Origin: Blasia pusilla
Taxonomy: Eukaryota > Marchantiophyta > Marchantiopsida > Blasiales
NCBI GenBank assembly: GCA_050084515.1
Contig: CM114274.1
Coordinates: 24,428,001-24,492,000 of the forward strand
DNA length: 64,000 bases
Reading direction: 5' to 3'
This document shows, piece by piece, positions 48,605-58,210 of this stretch. The position numbers and the translations under genes were made by a program. Position 1 is the first letter of the stretch. Each line of letters begins with the position of its first letter. The notes under the pieces were generated by a model. That model saw only the letters and a list, made by a program, of their open reading frames with translations, made no database searches and was not told the origin of the DNA.

Positions 48605-49398
48605 GTGAGACAATTGAGGTCCATCTCCTGCCCCAACACCTATCTCCGGGATGCCTCAATCATACCTGGCACCACCGTAGTACCTGTAGCAAATCCCATG
48701 GCGCGCTCGCGCTCATCTGCTGTAGGCTCCTCCAATGCTCCGGTCACCTCATCCCAAATCATGTCTGGTCCTCCCTAACAAAAGGCATAGGATGCTGGGA
48801 AGCTCACCAACCTAGATAAGGCTGCTCTCAACTTCCCCACCCTATTGGCCATCGCCAGCGGTGGTCTATCATCCCGCGTGACCACCTAAGATCGACGCCC
48901 TGAGCCCAAAATAGCATCCACTATGAGATGTGGTGCTCTTTGGACTCCATCGTATGCTCGACTTAGTACCTTTGATAGTATCAGGTTCATCCACCATAGT
49001 CGTGGACGATGGGCATGTGATCCAACTCTTGTTGCATCTAGCAACACAGTAGGTCCCAACCAAGACCTCAGCTAATGCACACTTGTCATGACACGTGCAG
49101 TTGATGAATGACCCTAACATGGCCATCCAGAAATCGCCAAATGAATGGTGCCAACTCTATCCAGATCCTACGCCCCCACCAAAGAGATGTCGGCGGGTAG
49201 TGTATGTTGATATCCCCGTACTGCAAATACCGACAACAACTCAGGATACCTCTGGACCAATCTCGCTACGTGATGTAATGATACTCGTCGCGCAGTCTCA
49301 TCTCTCTCCACATAAAGGTACTAATGCACCCGTATGCCCGCCTGCAATACTGTAGCTAATCCGGTGCTTATCCCTCCGAAGAGATATAACACCCTAAC
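48605..49398 (-). pseudogene. Retrotransposon-encoded DNMT3-like cytosine-5 DNA methyltransferase domain
   Basis: In the pol frame, between protease and RT, the minus strand reads motif I VRVLYLFGGISTGLATVL followed by QAGIRV (DNMT3: [20 protein letters not shown]). Next are motif II YLYVERDETA, the catalytic motif IV AISGWPC-stop-GHS (family PCQ, here CAG to TAG at 49114-49116), motif IX-like GSHAHRPRLWWMNL (family AHRxRxxWxN) and motif X-like ERAMGF...LGQEMDLNC. Motifs are in canonical order, not permuted as in plant DRM enzymes. About 265 codons hold one frame with seven stops, all TAG (49321, 49168, 49114, 49072, 48886, 48775, 48640; lower coordinates). The ENV motif VI region between IV and IX is missing, since that spacing is only about 30 residues. 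An intact relative would transfer methyl groups from S-adenosylmethionine to cytosine; this copy cannot. Confidence 0.85.
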
Positions 49399-49956
49399 AC
49401 CCTCCTCTAGATATTGCCACACAACGGGTGTGGTATCCAGAGGGGTCAATGTCTCCACTCTAGGAGCTTGATTGCCACTGGACTCTCGCTCCTCCGGGAT
49501 AAAGGCATGACTCCACCCTTGCCTCACAAGGTCGTCAGCACTCTTCTGTAGCTCTCAGGTCGTACCCCACAATGGTGAAGAGGTCTCGCCAACATGGGAA
49601 GAGACACCCGCCATGGCTTGTCTCTCCGTGGGACTATCTGCTACTGGGACATCCTCCGCATGTGCTTTCCTCTCCAACAACTCTCCTGGCCAGCTAACAC
49701 TACCTGTGAAAGCTGCCAACGTGGTCACAGACTCGTCTCGTGATCGACCACCTCGTCCCGCAAACTGCATGGGTAATTGACTCATCCGGCCGTCACCTGA
49801 CCGCCACCTTGGTCGATAAGCAACGGTCTCCTCCCAGAAGTCAAGGATGAATCCTAGGGGATATAGCACTATATTCCCCACCAACACATTGTACGACTGA
49901 GTTGGTGTCGTAATCGCACGTGTGCGCACCATAGCACTATCTGTCGCATGCTCTGG

Positions 49957-50415
49957 CTAGACTTTGACAACTATCTCCTCTTGAGTCATATACTGCGTGG
50001 ATGACACGCCCCCAATCGAGGTCTGTATCTGGAAGGGACAAGGCTCAATGTCGGCCATCCGTAACCCCAACGCTAAACACGCTACCTTCCCTAACATCAA
50101 GGGCTGCGCTCCTGAATCAAGTAGGACGTGCTGCGGGTGGTATACTGTCCCCGTGGGACTAACCAAGCGAAATACTCTAGCTTGGTTATCCAGTAACACT
50201 ACTCCAGGTGTCACCACTGCTCGCTCTATGGCCGGTCGAGTTGGCATATCTACCAACTTTGCCGCCGCGGCATGCCATGACTCTGTGGGGAACGTCCAGA
50301 GCACCGACTCTGAGGGCAAGTCCACCACCTCCTCAACTACCTCTGGACAAGAAGCAGTCACCTCTCCATGCTCACACAACGTGGCGGCCAGCCGGAACAC
50401 CTCGAGTTGGTCCAA
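49957..50415 (-). pseudogene. Gypsy element 2 aspartic protease region
   Basis: The segment LPSESV...ESWHAAAAKLVDMPTRP leads into the protease motif VLLDSGAQPLMLG (D-S-G, the retropepsin active site) and CLALGLRM. It ends VKV before a TAG at 49957. The same frame continues beyond this stop through a linker of about 180 residues into the methyltransferase, so the protease was part of the same polyprotein. Confidence 0.85.
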
Positions 50416-50869
50416 CTCCCAACCTAGCCAACTCTTTGGCGAAGAATAGTGGAGTCTGACTCACTCTGGTGGCCACCTCCAACACTATGGTCGACACAGA
50501 CTCCACTCGAGCCGGCATAGGAGTTTTCATTCCAACTCCTTGTGACGTCGACGTACCTGCCTGAGCTATAGGCACCGCTGGTCGTCGAGGCACCATCGAT
50601 GGTGTGTTTAGTGCCTCCGACAATGTGAATGATTGTGGAACCCTGGCCTGCCGCCCATCGGTTCCCTCTGGTGGGTCAATTTCAACTCCACCTCTCAATG
50701 GCTCGGTGCCTCTCGCAACACCATGAGTCACCACTGCAGCTGCCTCAACTTGGGCTGCACTACACATAAACCCCATACATGCAAGATCCTCACCTGGGTC
50801 AGGGTAAGAGGTAGAAGCTGGAGCCATACTAGCTGCTCGCTGCTCCGTGCCTTCCCTAATTTGCATCAT

Positions 50870-52330
50870 TGTCATGGCAACAATCCTCTGCTCCAATTGA
50901 TCAACGTGTGAGAGAAGTGCTCTAGTGCTCTTGCTTCATCTCCTCTGGCTAGTGGTGGTCTTGTACCACCACGTCCAGGAAGAACTCCTTGACCTCCTCC
51001 TGGACGACCGCCCCGAGGCCCTCGGCCTACCTCTGGACGTGCCTCTCGGCGAAGGTCAAAACACCTATCCCTAGTGTGACCATATCTGTGGCAATAGTCA
51101 CACTGGTGCTGTGGTGGGGCCATCCTGTGTGGCTTCTGAACAATCATAGGCGCTCGTGGTCCTCTCCCATGCTGTGGGTAGTCTCTCTGCCTATGGGCCC
51201 CTCCACATGTCCAACAAGACCACATCGGTCCCTGCTGGACAACATATGTAGGTACGGGTCAAGGCCTCATAGGCTCACGATACCCTACCTGCTCTCTGGG
51301 CACATCGGCCCGCTCCCGTGGTACTGATGCTCGTTGTGACACCTGTGAGGTCACCGTCGCTAGTGGATCCGTCGACTCTCGAGAAAATCCAGCGGTCATT
51401 ACCTGCTCCTCACTCATGTTGAGCTCACTACGCTCAAACAACTCAAAGACCACCTAAAATGTGGGCTTCGCTGTGTGAATCAACACCGCATCTCGGACTC
51501 TCCTCCGTAATTCTCGATCTAGAACCCCATACCAATACTGGACTGATTGCGCCTCAGTCACTCCATACGTAGCAATGATCAGCCTCCTCATGCGTGTGAA
51601 TGCCTCTCTCAGACTCTCACCCGATCGTCGCCGAAAATCCAGTAGACTCTTTAGCTTTTCGGTGCGTACGCCCTAGTAGCTCTTCCCCAACTGTCAGAAG
51701 AAATCCACTATGGGGCTGAAGCTGGGTGGCCCTCTACCACGTGAGGTCTCTGCCACATCGCCTGTCTCATTGCCCACCTCTCCATCTAGTCTTTGTGCTG
51801 AGGTGTTGGTCTCTCTCCTCTCACAATCCCATCATATGCTTTGCCACCACTAGTGGACACATACCCTGGAGCCCAATACATCCTCCAGACATCAATCTCT
51901 ACTGAATATAGTGATCAAAACTCCATGTAATCATCCATCAGAGGACCCTCCAAGTGCTGGAACAACCCCTTCCATGCCATGAAAGGGTTGAGTGTGTCCG
52001 GGTCCCTATCTCTTGGAAGTTGCACCTCGTGTCAAACTCCTGGATAAAATCATCTAAGTCCATGATGCCCACTGCACCCGAGGACGCATGCCCCGATGGC
52101 CCATGTCGTCCATCTCCAGCCAAGTGATACTGCCTCCGTGTGAGATCTCGTTACCAGACCCAGTGTCTTGTGATGACGATCCACCCACAGGAGGATGTCG
52201 AGGTAGCTCCTCACTCGTAATCCCTCGATATCTCACTCCACTCCGTGTCACTCCACTACTACTGCTCGCACTATCCCGTTCTTCCAAACCGTGGAAGAAC
52301 GCGGTGATGACAATCCTATCTCACCCGCTC
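50870..52330 (-). pseudogene. Gypsy element 2 gag relic with zinc knuckles
   Basis: Begins in FFHGLEERDSASSSSGVTRS (about 52310), collinear with element 1 gag. A frame change near 52080 and several stops follow. The capsid-like part includes NPFMAWKGLFQHLEGPLMDD, then ELFERSELNMSEEQV. The nucleocapsid part (51225-50872) has one degenerate knuckle CWTCGGAHRQRDYP (last Cys lost) and one intact CCHC knuckle CDYCHRYGHTRDRC, followed by an Arg/Gly-rich tail. Gag normally forms the particle and binds element RNA. Confidence 0.85.
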
Positions 52331-53077
52331 AAGCACTCAGACTCACCAAGAGTCTCCCACAATCCTCACTAGCTCACCTATGCTAACGTCAATCCCGTGA
52401 TGATACACCCGGCCTCACGCACATGAGCCTCGGGCTCACCATGAGCCTCCCAACTGACTCACCTAACGTAGCGACACTCTCGAGTCATACATGCAACTCC
52501 TATGCGGCAACCACCGTATATCCACTAACATGCTACACATGAAAAGAGTCTACACTCATCACCATCACTGCACCCACCTAGTACTAGCTACTACTCGATA
52601 CCCATCACTCTCAATCACACACGACAAGTGCGGGAAAAGGAACTCGAATGGGTAACCTGATTACGCCCTCCTACCTATGCTCCATCAGTACTCACTCCTC
52701 CATGTGGTATGACAACCTCCGCAACATAACACTCTCCTCGACCAACACGCCGATCCTCCCGTCAACAGATGCGGACAACCCGTCGGCATCATGCGTACTG
52801 ACTCTCCATGGTCAACTCTCGTAAATCCCCGTCACGCCCAAAAACATCATGTCGCGCAAACCTCTCCGCCTATCCCCACACACGGCCTTTAACCTGACTC
52901 AACACCGTCCGAATTCAATGATGTCAACCCGTCTACCACGTTTAGTCGCACCGCTACACTGTCTCGCTTGCCGCTACCACGTTGGATGGGATGCCGACCA
53001 CGTCGCGACAAACCAACCAAAAAAACAAGGGGGGGCCTGGCCCGCACCCCTATGGGCCTTCCCAACTTCGGGGGGGG

Positions 53078-53165
53078 AGGGGAAGAAATAAATACGGGGA
53101 GGGGGAGAAATAAAAATGGAGGGGGAGAAATAAAATCAGGGGGGGAGACATAAATACGGGAGGGT
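53078..53165. repeat. G-rich minisatellite in the gypsy leader
   Basis: Four or so units of about 20-25 bp, GGGGGAGAAATAAATACGG-like, in the leader between 5' LTR and gag of element 2. Not seen in element 1. Confidence 0.85.
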
Positions 53166-53535
53166 GCGGGCGTCGCGCTGTCGTTGCCCGTTGTCCACCC
53201 GTCGCCGCCCGTCATCTGCCCGTCGCCGCTTGTCCGCGCCCCAACTACCCTCCGGCCTCTCTATGACCTAATTTCCGGCCGCCTCAGCGACCTAAACCGC
53301 CTCTTGCTCTTTCGCAACACTCCCACTACTCTCGGCAATACACTATGCCACTGTCCCCAATCAATCCACACCAGAAAAATCCGAGAAAAACGGACAACCC
53401 TTCCGCCCATGGCCTTCCAAACAGAAAAATGACCAACAACCGCAATACACGCGTCTCCAAGGGCTCCCGACCAAGGCAACTCGCTTGCCTACCTACAAAC
53501 AACGAATTCCCACCAGCCCCTTGACATCTTTCTCA

Positions 53536-54019
53536 TGTAAAAATAAATAGTAGTAAAAACGTCACACCCGACCTAAAACTCCACTTCTCAATCTAAATCG
53601 GCATATCGAGCCTCGTCCACCATGTGCTATCAAGGAATCCGGACGCTAGTACCCTAGTCCTATCTCACACACATACAAGAGAGGTGCTCCAACGGCCGAA
53701 CATGAGAAAGATGGCTTAGGAAAGCCATCTTCCTCTCTTATATAGAGGCTGAGAAGAGCCAAAAGGCTCTTCCCCTAAAAATAGCTATCTGCTTGGTAAC
53801 CTGCGCGCACAGGTTACCAAGGGGCAGGTGACTTGGTCAACAAGTCACCGGCTGTGAAAGACCTCAACATGAAAGTTGTCAGAAACGACGTTCTTGACAC
53901 AATGGATCTATCCTCAACCTCATCCGACACCGTGGGACAAAGTTACACTCAAGATAGTCCGCTGGCTCCTACGCCCTATCCAGGATAGATCTCGGCCTAT
54001 CGGCTACTTAGATGTGACA
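53536..54019 (-). repeat. Gypsy element 2, 5' LTR
   Basis: On the minus strand it begins TGTCACATC and ends TTTTACA, 484 bp. It is collinear with 46093-46570 and 40101-40591, with the same TATATAA and three stem-loops. The right flank is satellite B, starting CCAAGTATG. Confidence 0.88.
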
Positions 54020-54280
54020 CCAAGTATGTGTTCTTTACCTGAAATTTTGTCCAGTAACACTTGTTCAAACTCCTGAAAAAATATAAATCCAACCCAAAGT
54101 ATAAAAATGAAGAATTGTTTCTAGACTTACGTGTAATATTTACTAAAAAAAAGGATTTGTGCATTTTTCATCTTTTACAAGTACACGTTTTTGCCTTGAA
54201 ATTTTTGTCCACTTGTTTATATAAGTATTTCTAACCTTTTTAAAAAATCTCATGGAAAATGGAAGTCCAAGAGGTATTTA
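54020..54280 (+). repeat. Satellite subfamily B, right of gypsy element 2
   Basis: About one and a half units (TTTTTCATCTTTTACAAGTA, AAATCTCATGGAAAATGGAA) resume the array interrupted at 45954. Confidence 0.8.
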
Positions 54281-55200
54281 TAATACTCCCTTCTTAAGTG
54301 TTAGGTTTTTGAATTGTTCAATGTTGCTCTCCACCATTATTTATACCTTTTGAGGCCGGGCAAGAGAGAACACAAGGCAATATTTGGAAATCTATATTAT
54401 TAGCCGGTGCCCGTGCATAACACAGATCCAAATGTATAATCTGCATTATTATTGAAAGGTGCCTTCTTGATTTGCAAACTTGACATGTGACAATCTGGTA
54501 GCAAAAAATATTTACCCCTCTAGGATCAAAAGATTTCCCTCCACTCCTGCTAGTTTGAATTAGGATGGAATTTAAACTAGCTAAAACCGACATGTGTAGA
54601 AAAGACTCAAAGTGATCTCAACTAAAAAAACACTGTCGGATAATAATATAAATTATCTATAGATGAAAATTGACATTAATAGAGGTGCCTCTTAAAGTAT
54701 ATCCACTTTATTATAAAATAGGTGCCTTTTCATTTTGCAAGGTCCCTCATATAAATCCGTGTTTCTGACGTGGCGAAAATATGACAAGTGGCGCCCTGAA
54801 CCCGGCTCATATGCAAATACAAGGACATATATACAAGTCGGGATGCGTATATGTACGTCCCTCACGGGTACGTACTAGTAGATATGTAACGTGCATGTTT
54901 ACTTGTCTACAAGACATCTAGCTATAGTATCCACATCAGTACGATGAATGCTTGTAGTGGCTCTAGAGGTTTCAATGAATCAGGACGACTGCCACGAGCC
55001 TGGCTCCACGAAAATCCGTTGAACTGGGGGGATAAAAATGTACGTGTGCCTCTACATTCAGGAATACCATCGTTTGTGAAACTTGCAGGACGATGTTGTT
55101 CCTCGAAGCTACACCAGAGTTGCTGCAGTTGTAGCAAGTTCTGCTTCCAACTGTGCACGTGCCTACGAATTCACCATCACAGATTGAGAAACTGTAAGAA
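54281..55200. other. Gene-free stretch
   Basis: No gene recognised. Opposed open frames at 54922-55234 show no family signature. Confidence 0.5.
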
Positions 55201-55206
55201 TTGTAG

Positions 55207-55385
55207 AGAACGCTTACAAGACAAGGGTGCTTAGGATGATGATGAGGGGTGAATCAAATGCACCGATTGCGTGCGTTGAGGCTCAAATCCACAAGTTGAG
55301 GGTGGTGCTGAAATCCAGTTGAGGACAGTGGGTTTCCAAGAATAGCACGGTGTGGACTTTCCTGCAGCAAGGATCCGAATTGCAT
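55207..55385 (+). repeat. Direct duplication, copy 1
   Basis: GAGAACGCTTACAAGACAAGG, GTGCGTTGAGGC, ATCCAGTTGAGGACAGTGGG and TTTCCAAGAAT..GCACGGTGTGGAC match copy 2 at 55783-56001 in order, with indels. Confidence 0.85.
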
Positions 55386-55389
55386 TCTC

Positions 55390-55740
55390 TCAGCCTGGGA
55401 GCGTATCCCTTGCCGCCTACAACCCTATCTACTCTCTTACTTCGCCGCGAGCTCACTCATCCATGCCTCCTCTCTCCCGTGTCCCATCCCCTCCCACCCT
55501 ATTCTCCCTCCCTCGCCCACAATCAACTTCACCGCCGATCATCACCCACCTTCCTCCCCGATCATCTCAGAGTCTACATTCCTCTCACATAACCTCCCGC
55601 TCTCTCTCTCTCTCACTCTCACTCTCAAGCACCGTCCAAACAGGGTCTATGGTCGCAAGGCTACGACAGGCACTATTTAATTAGTACTCTCTCTCTCTCT
55701 CTGCTCCACTTCTTCGCTTTAGCTTCACCACAATCCCTCC
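55390..55740. promoter_or_regulatory. Pyrimidine-rich, promoter or leader-like stretch
   Basis: The plus strand is strongly C/T-rich with (CT)n runs at about 55600-55626 and 55687-55702, as in many plant 5' leaders and core promoters. It sits between the two copies of a direct duplication, and no gene start follows it directly. Function is inferred only from composition. Confidence 0.3.
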
Positions 55741-55782
55741 CGAATGCGTCAATAGCCATGAGGATGCTATCGTGGACCCGAA

Positions 55783-56001
55783 CGAGAATGCTTACACGAC
55801 AAGGGTGCACACGATGATGATGGCCAAGGCCTGGCGAGTGACACCAATTACTAATTCACGTGCACCGATTTGGATGCTTCTAATGATCGCGTGCGCCGAG
55901 GCAAAAATCCAACATTTGAGGTTGATGCTAAAATCCAGCTGAGCGCGGTGGGTTTCCAAGAATTGCACGGTGTGGACATCCTGCAGCAAGAATTCTAATT
56001 G
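55783..56001 (+). repeat. Direct duplication, copy 2
   Basis: Partner of 55207-55385. This copy has about 40 extra bases in its middle. Confidence 0.85.
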
Positions 56002-57025
56002 CTCGGTGTGCACAACCTGCAGCGAGAATTCGAATTGGTATTGCCGAGGCACTCATACCCCGTCCCCCTTGTGTCGGTTCCCCCTTCTTTCTGCACTTTT
56101 CCGTTGATGAAGGGGTCCTCATTAGGGCGGCTAAAAACTACTCAACTCATCGACAAGAGCCGTAGGAGTTATTACGGGTCCACACTCCCAGCAGCTCCTA
56201 TACCTTTAATGGCGAGGACCCAGCTCCTAATACTTGGCTGGTTTATTCAGTCATTTGTCGATTTGAAGAGCTGGTTCAAACGAGACATCCTCTCGTCGCT
56301 TGTTCGCACCGTTCTCCTGCATTCGAAATTCAAATCAGGAGTGCTGTGCGTCATTGAACTCTTCGGGTCCGGAACTCGTGCTGCAGGGAATACTCTTCTC
56401 ACAGTCACTCGCACTGACTCCCAATTTCAAAATTAACGGAGTCGACGCCGAGGGGAGCGATGGCTCGTGGATATGACCACAGTTCGGACGGTGAAATGAA
56501 CGCTGGTTCGTGGCCAGGACTTTCCGCGTCGGTCAGAGCTTCCGGAAATTCTTCCTTGCGTACGTTTTTGCATCCCATTGGAGAAACTAGCATTGATGTT
56601 TGAAGGCGCAGCCGCGGTGCACAATATGACACAGTGCTGGAAATGCCGAAATCGTCGTAGGCGGAGATTGTCGAAAGGTTATTTTCCGGGACCGCCAGGT
56701 AGATCAGCCGCAGATGATGCATCCGTCAAGGTGTGCTTCGAATCTTCTGATGTAGAATCTGGACATATGTTTACCGTTTTCCCTGCCTGTCATCATTTGG
56801 CTGTTCCTAACCGGAGAGTTATTATCATCGTTGGAGCTGTACATCTACGGTTTCCGTTGTACATGTATGCCGCGTGTGTGATCGGTCATGTCTTAGTTCG
56901 ACACACCTCTTCGCAGGGTGAGAAACTCCCGCGGTCGGAGGTTTACGGTCGCAGAAGGAAGAGCTGGGAAAGTACGGTTTGGGCTGATGCTTTGAATTGT
57001 TGTGGCGCAGGTATCCGTGGTATCG
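56002..57025. other. 5' flank of the GT14 gene
   Basis: Presumed promoter and leader of the glycosyltransferase. Open frames here (for example 56578-57156, overlapping the gene in another frame) have no family resemblance. An upstream intron ending at GCAG/GT (about 57010) is possible. Confidence 0.4.
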
Positions 57026-58210
57026 ATGGGCATCTGCAATCACCTGCTCTTGACGCTGTGCGCTGTAGCATTCTTCTCCCCTTTGCTGATCGCCGGGAAC
57101 GGATGGGATCAATATTTCAACCCCGCTGTCATACCTTTAACGTGGCAAAAGTTTGAGCGACAATTGCAAGGCACGCCAATTCAAGCTCGATGCAAGAACT
57201 TCCCGTCAGCCGGGGACGAATTGATGAGACGTGGAAACCAACTTCTACCTCTATTACACCCTTGGGCAGATGTTCACCTATTTCAAAGAGCTATCACTGT
57301 TGGAAAAACTGTATCGTTGCCACAAAGATCTTCTCTGTCCACTTTTTCGTCGAAAGAATCCGATCCTTCGTTGTCCAAATTGTGCAGTGCACCGAAAATA
57401 GCTTTTTTGTTTCTGGCTCGAGGTGCTTTGCCGTTCGCTCCACTGTGGAACCAATTCTTTGAAGGAAATAAGAATCTCTATAGCATATACGTACACATGG
57501 ATCCTATGAGGCTGAGTGCCATTTCACAGAGTTCAGGGGTGTTTTGGAAAAGACTTGTGCCAAGTGAAAGGGCTGAGCCCCTCACCCCAGGAGTTATCGC
57601 TGCTGCGCGTCGTCTGCTGGCCAATGCTCTTTTAGACGATCCCAGGAACGAATGGTTCGCACTCCTTTCCGATAGTTGCGTTCCACTGCACAGCTTCTCA
57701 CATACATACAGGGTGATAAGCTCCTCCCAGAAGAGTATGGTTGACGTGAAGCATAACAACCGTTCCGATTTGTGGTATCGATACATAGCTCGCGGTGAGG
57801 ATGCGATGATGCCGGAGATTCCCTTCTCACAATTTGGATCTGGATCACCATTCTGGATCATGCGAAGAAGGCATGCGCGGTTGACAGTGGCTGACACAAG
57901 ATATTGGGAAAAATTCAATAAACCTTGTCTTGAGGAGTATCGGTACTGTTTTCCTGAGGAGCACTATTTTGCAACAATATTAAGCATTGTGGATACGAAT
58001 GGGACAACAGGATACACAACAACTTTCGTGGACTGGTCGAAGATGGAAGACGAAGGTGATCCCAGAACGTTTTATCCCCACGACATCGATGAAAATTTGA
58101 TCAACGATTTGCAGAGAAGAGAAGATGGTAGGTTCCTTTTCGCCCGGAAGTTTCATCCCGACTGTTTGCAAGGGCTCTTGAACGTATCCCATGCCATCCT
58201 CCAACCATAG
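57026..58210 (+). CDS. GT14 glycosyltransferase, plant core-2/I-branching (BC10-like)
   Basis: A single uninterrupted frame of 394 residues. It is a type II membrane protein: a short cytosolic tail, then a signal anchor at about residues 6-24 (LLLTLCAVAFFSPLLIAG). A stem region follows, then the Branch domain from about 123 (APKIAFLFLARGALPFAPLW) to the C-terminus. Family landmarks are YSIYVHMDP, EWFALLSDSCVPLHSF, GSPFWIMRRRHA and the Cys/His-rich PEEHYFATIL. The FVDWSKMEDEGDPRTF block near the end is typical of plant members. Such proteins act in the Golgi on glycans of cell-wall or secreted proteins; the donor sugar is not settled for most. The start at 57026 is the first ATG directly ahead of the anchor; a GTG-led extension of 8 residues is not needed. 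Length matches the family. Confidence 0.92.
   Translation: MGICNHLLLTLCAVAFFSPLLIAGNGWDQYFNPAVIPLTWQKFERQLQGTPIQARCKNFPSAGDELMRRGNQLLPLLHPWADVHLFQRAITVGKTVSLPQRSSLSTFSSKESDPSLSKLCSAPKIAFLFLARGALPFAPLWNQFFEGNKNLYSIYVHMDPMRLSAISQSSGVFWKRLVPSERAEPLTPGVIAAARRLLANALLDDPRNEWFALLSDSCVPLHSFSHTYRVISSSQKSMVDVKHNNRSDLWYRYIARGEDAMMPEIPFSQFGSGSPFWIMRRRHARLTVADTRYWEKFNKPCLEEYRYCFPEEHYFATILSIVDTNGTTGYTTTFVDWSKMEDEGDPRTFYPHDIDENLINDLQRREDGRFLFARKFHPDCLQGLLNVSHAILQP

Larger units (their letters stand above)
45955..54019 (-). mobile_element. Ty3/gypsy element 2 carrying a cytosine-5 methyltransferase domain
   Basis: Read on the minus strand the order is 5' LTR (54019-53536), leader with a G-rich minisatellite, gag, CCHC knuckles, protease, DNMT3-like methyltransferase, reverse transcriptase, an RNase H tail, the integrase zinc-binding domain, 3' LTR (46570-46093), and an extra 124-bp segment (46085-45962). 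Protease, methyltransferase and RT share one frame. The integrase catalytic core and most of RNase H are deleted, and many nonsense codons, nearly all TAG, stop the frames, so it is not autonomous. Flanks are satellite B: CCAA lies at the left edge and CCAAG at the right, a possible 4-5 bp target duplication. The two LTRs are about 95 percent alike over the parts I compared by eye. Confidence 0.85.

Noticed and set aside
48605-49398. Assigning the methyltransferase to the plant DRM family
   Set aside because: DRM enzymes have permuted motif order (VI, IX, X before I-IV). Here motif I comes first and motif X last, so the order is DNMT3-like; true ancestry needs a tree.
49997-50449. 150-codon plus-strand open frame
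   Set aside because: It is antisense to the gypsy protease, where the minus-strand frame shows the retropepsin motif and continues into the methyltransferase.
56578-57156. 192-codon plus-strand open frame overlapping GT14
   Set aside because: It is in a different frame from the well-supported GT14 coding region, with no recognisable domain; its basic and Cys-containing start looks like chance.
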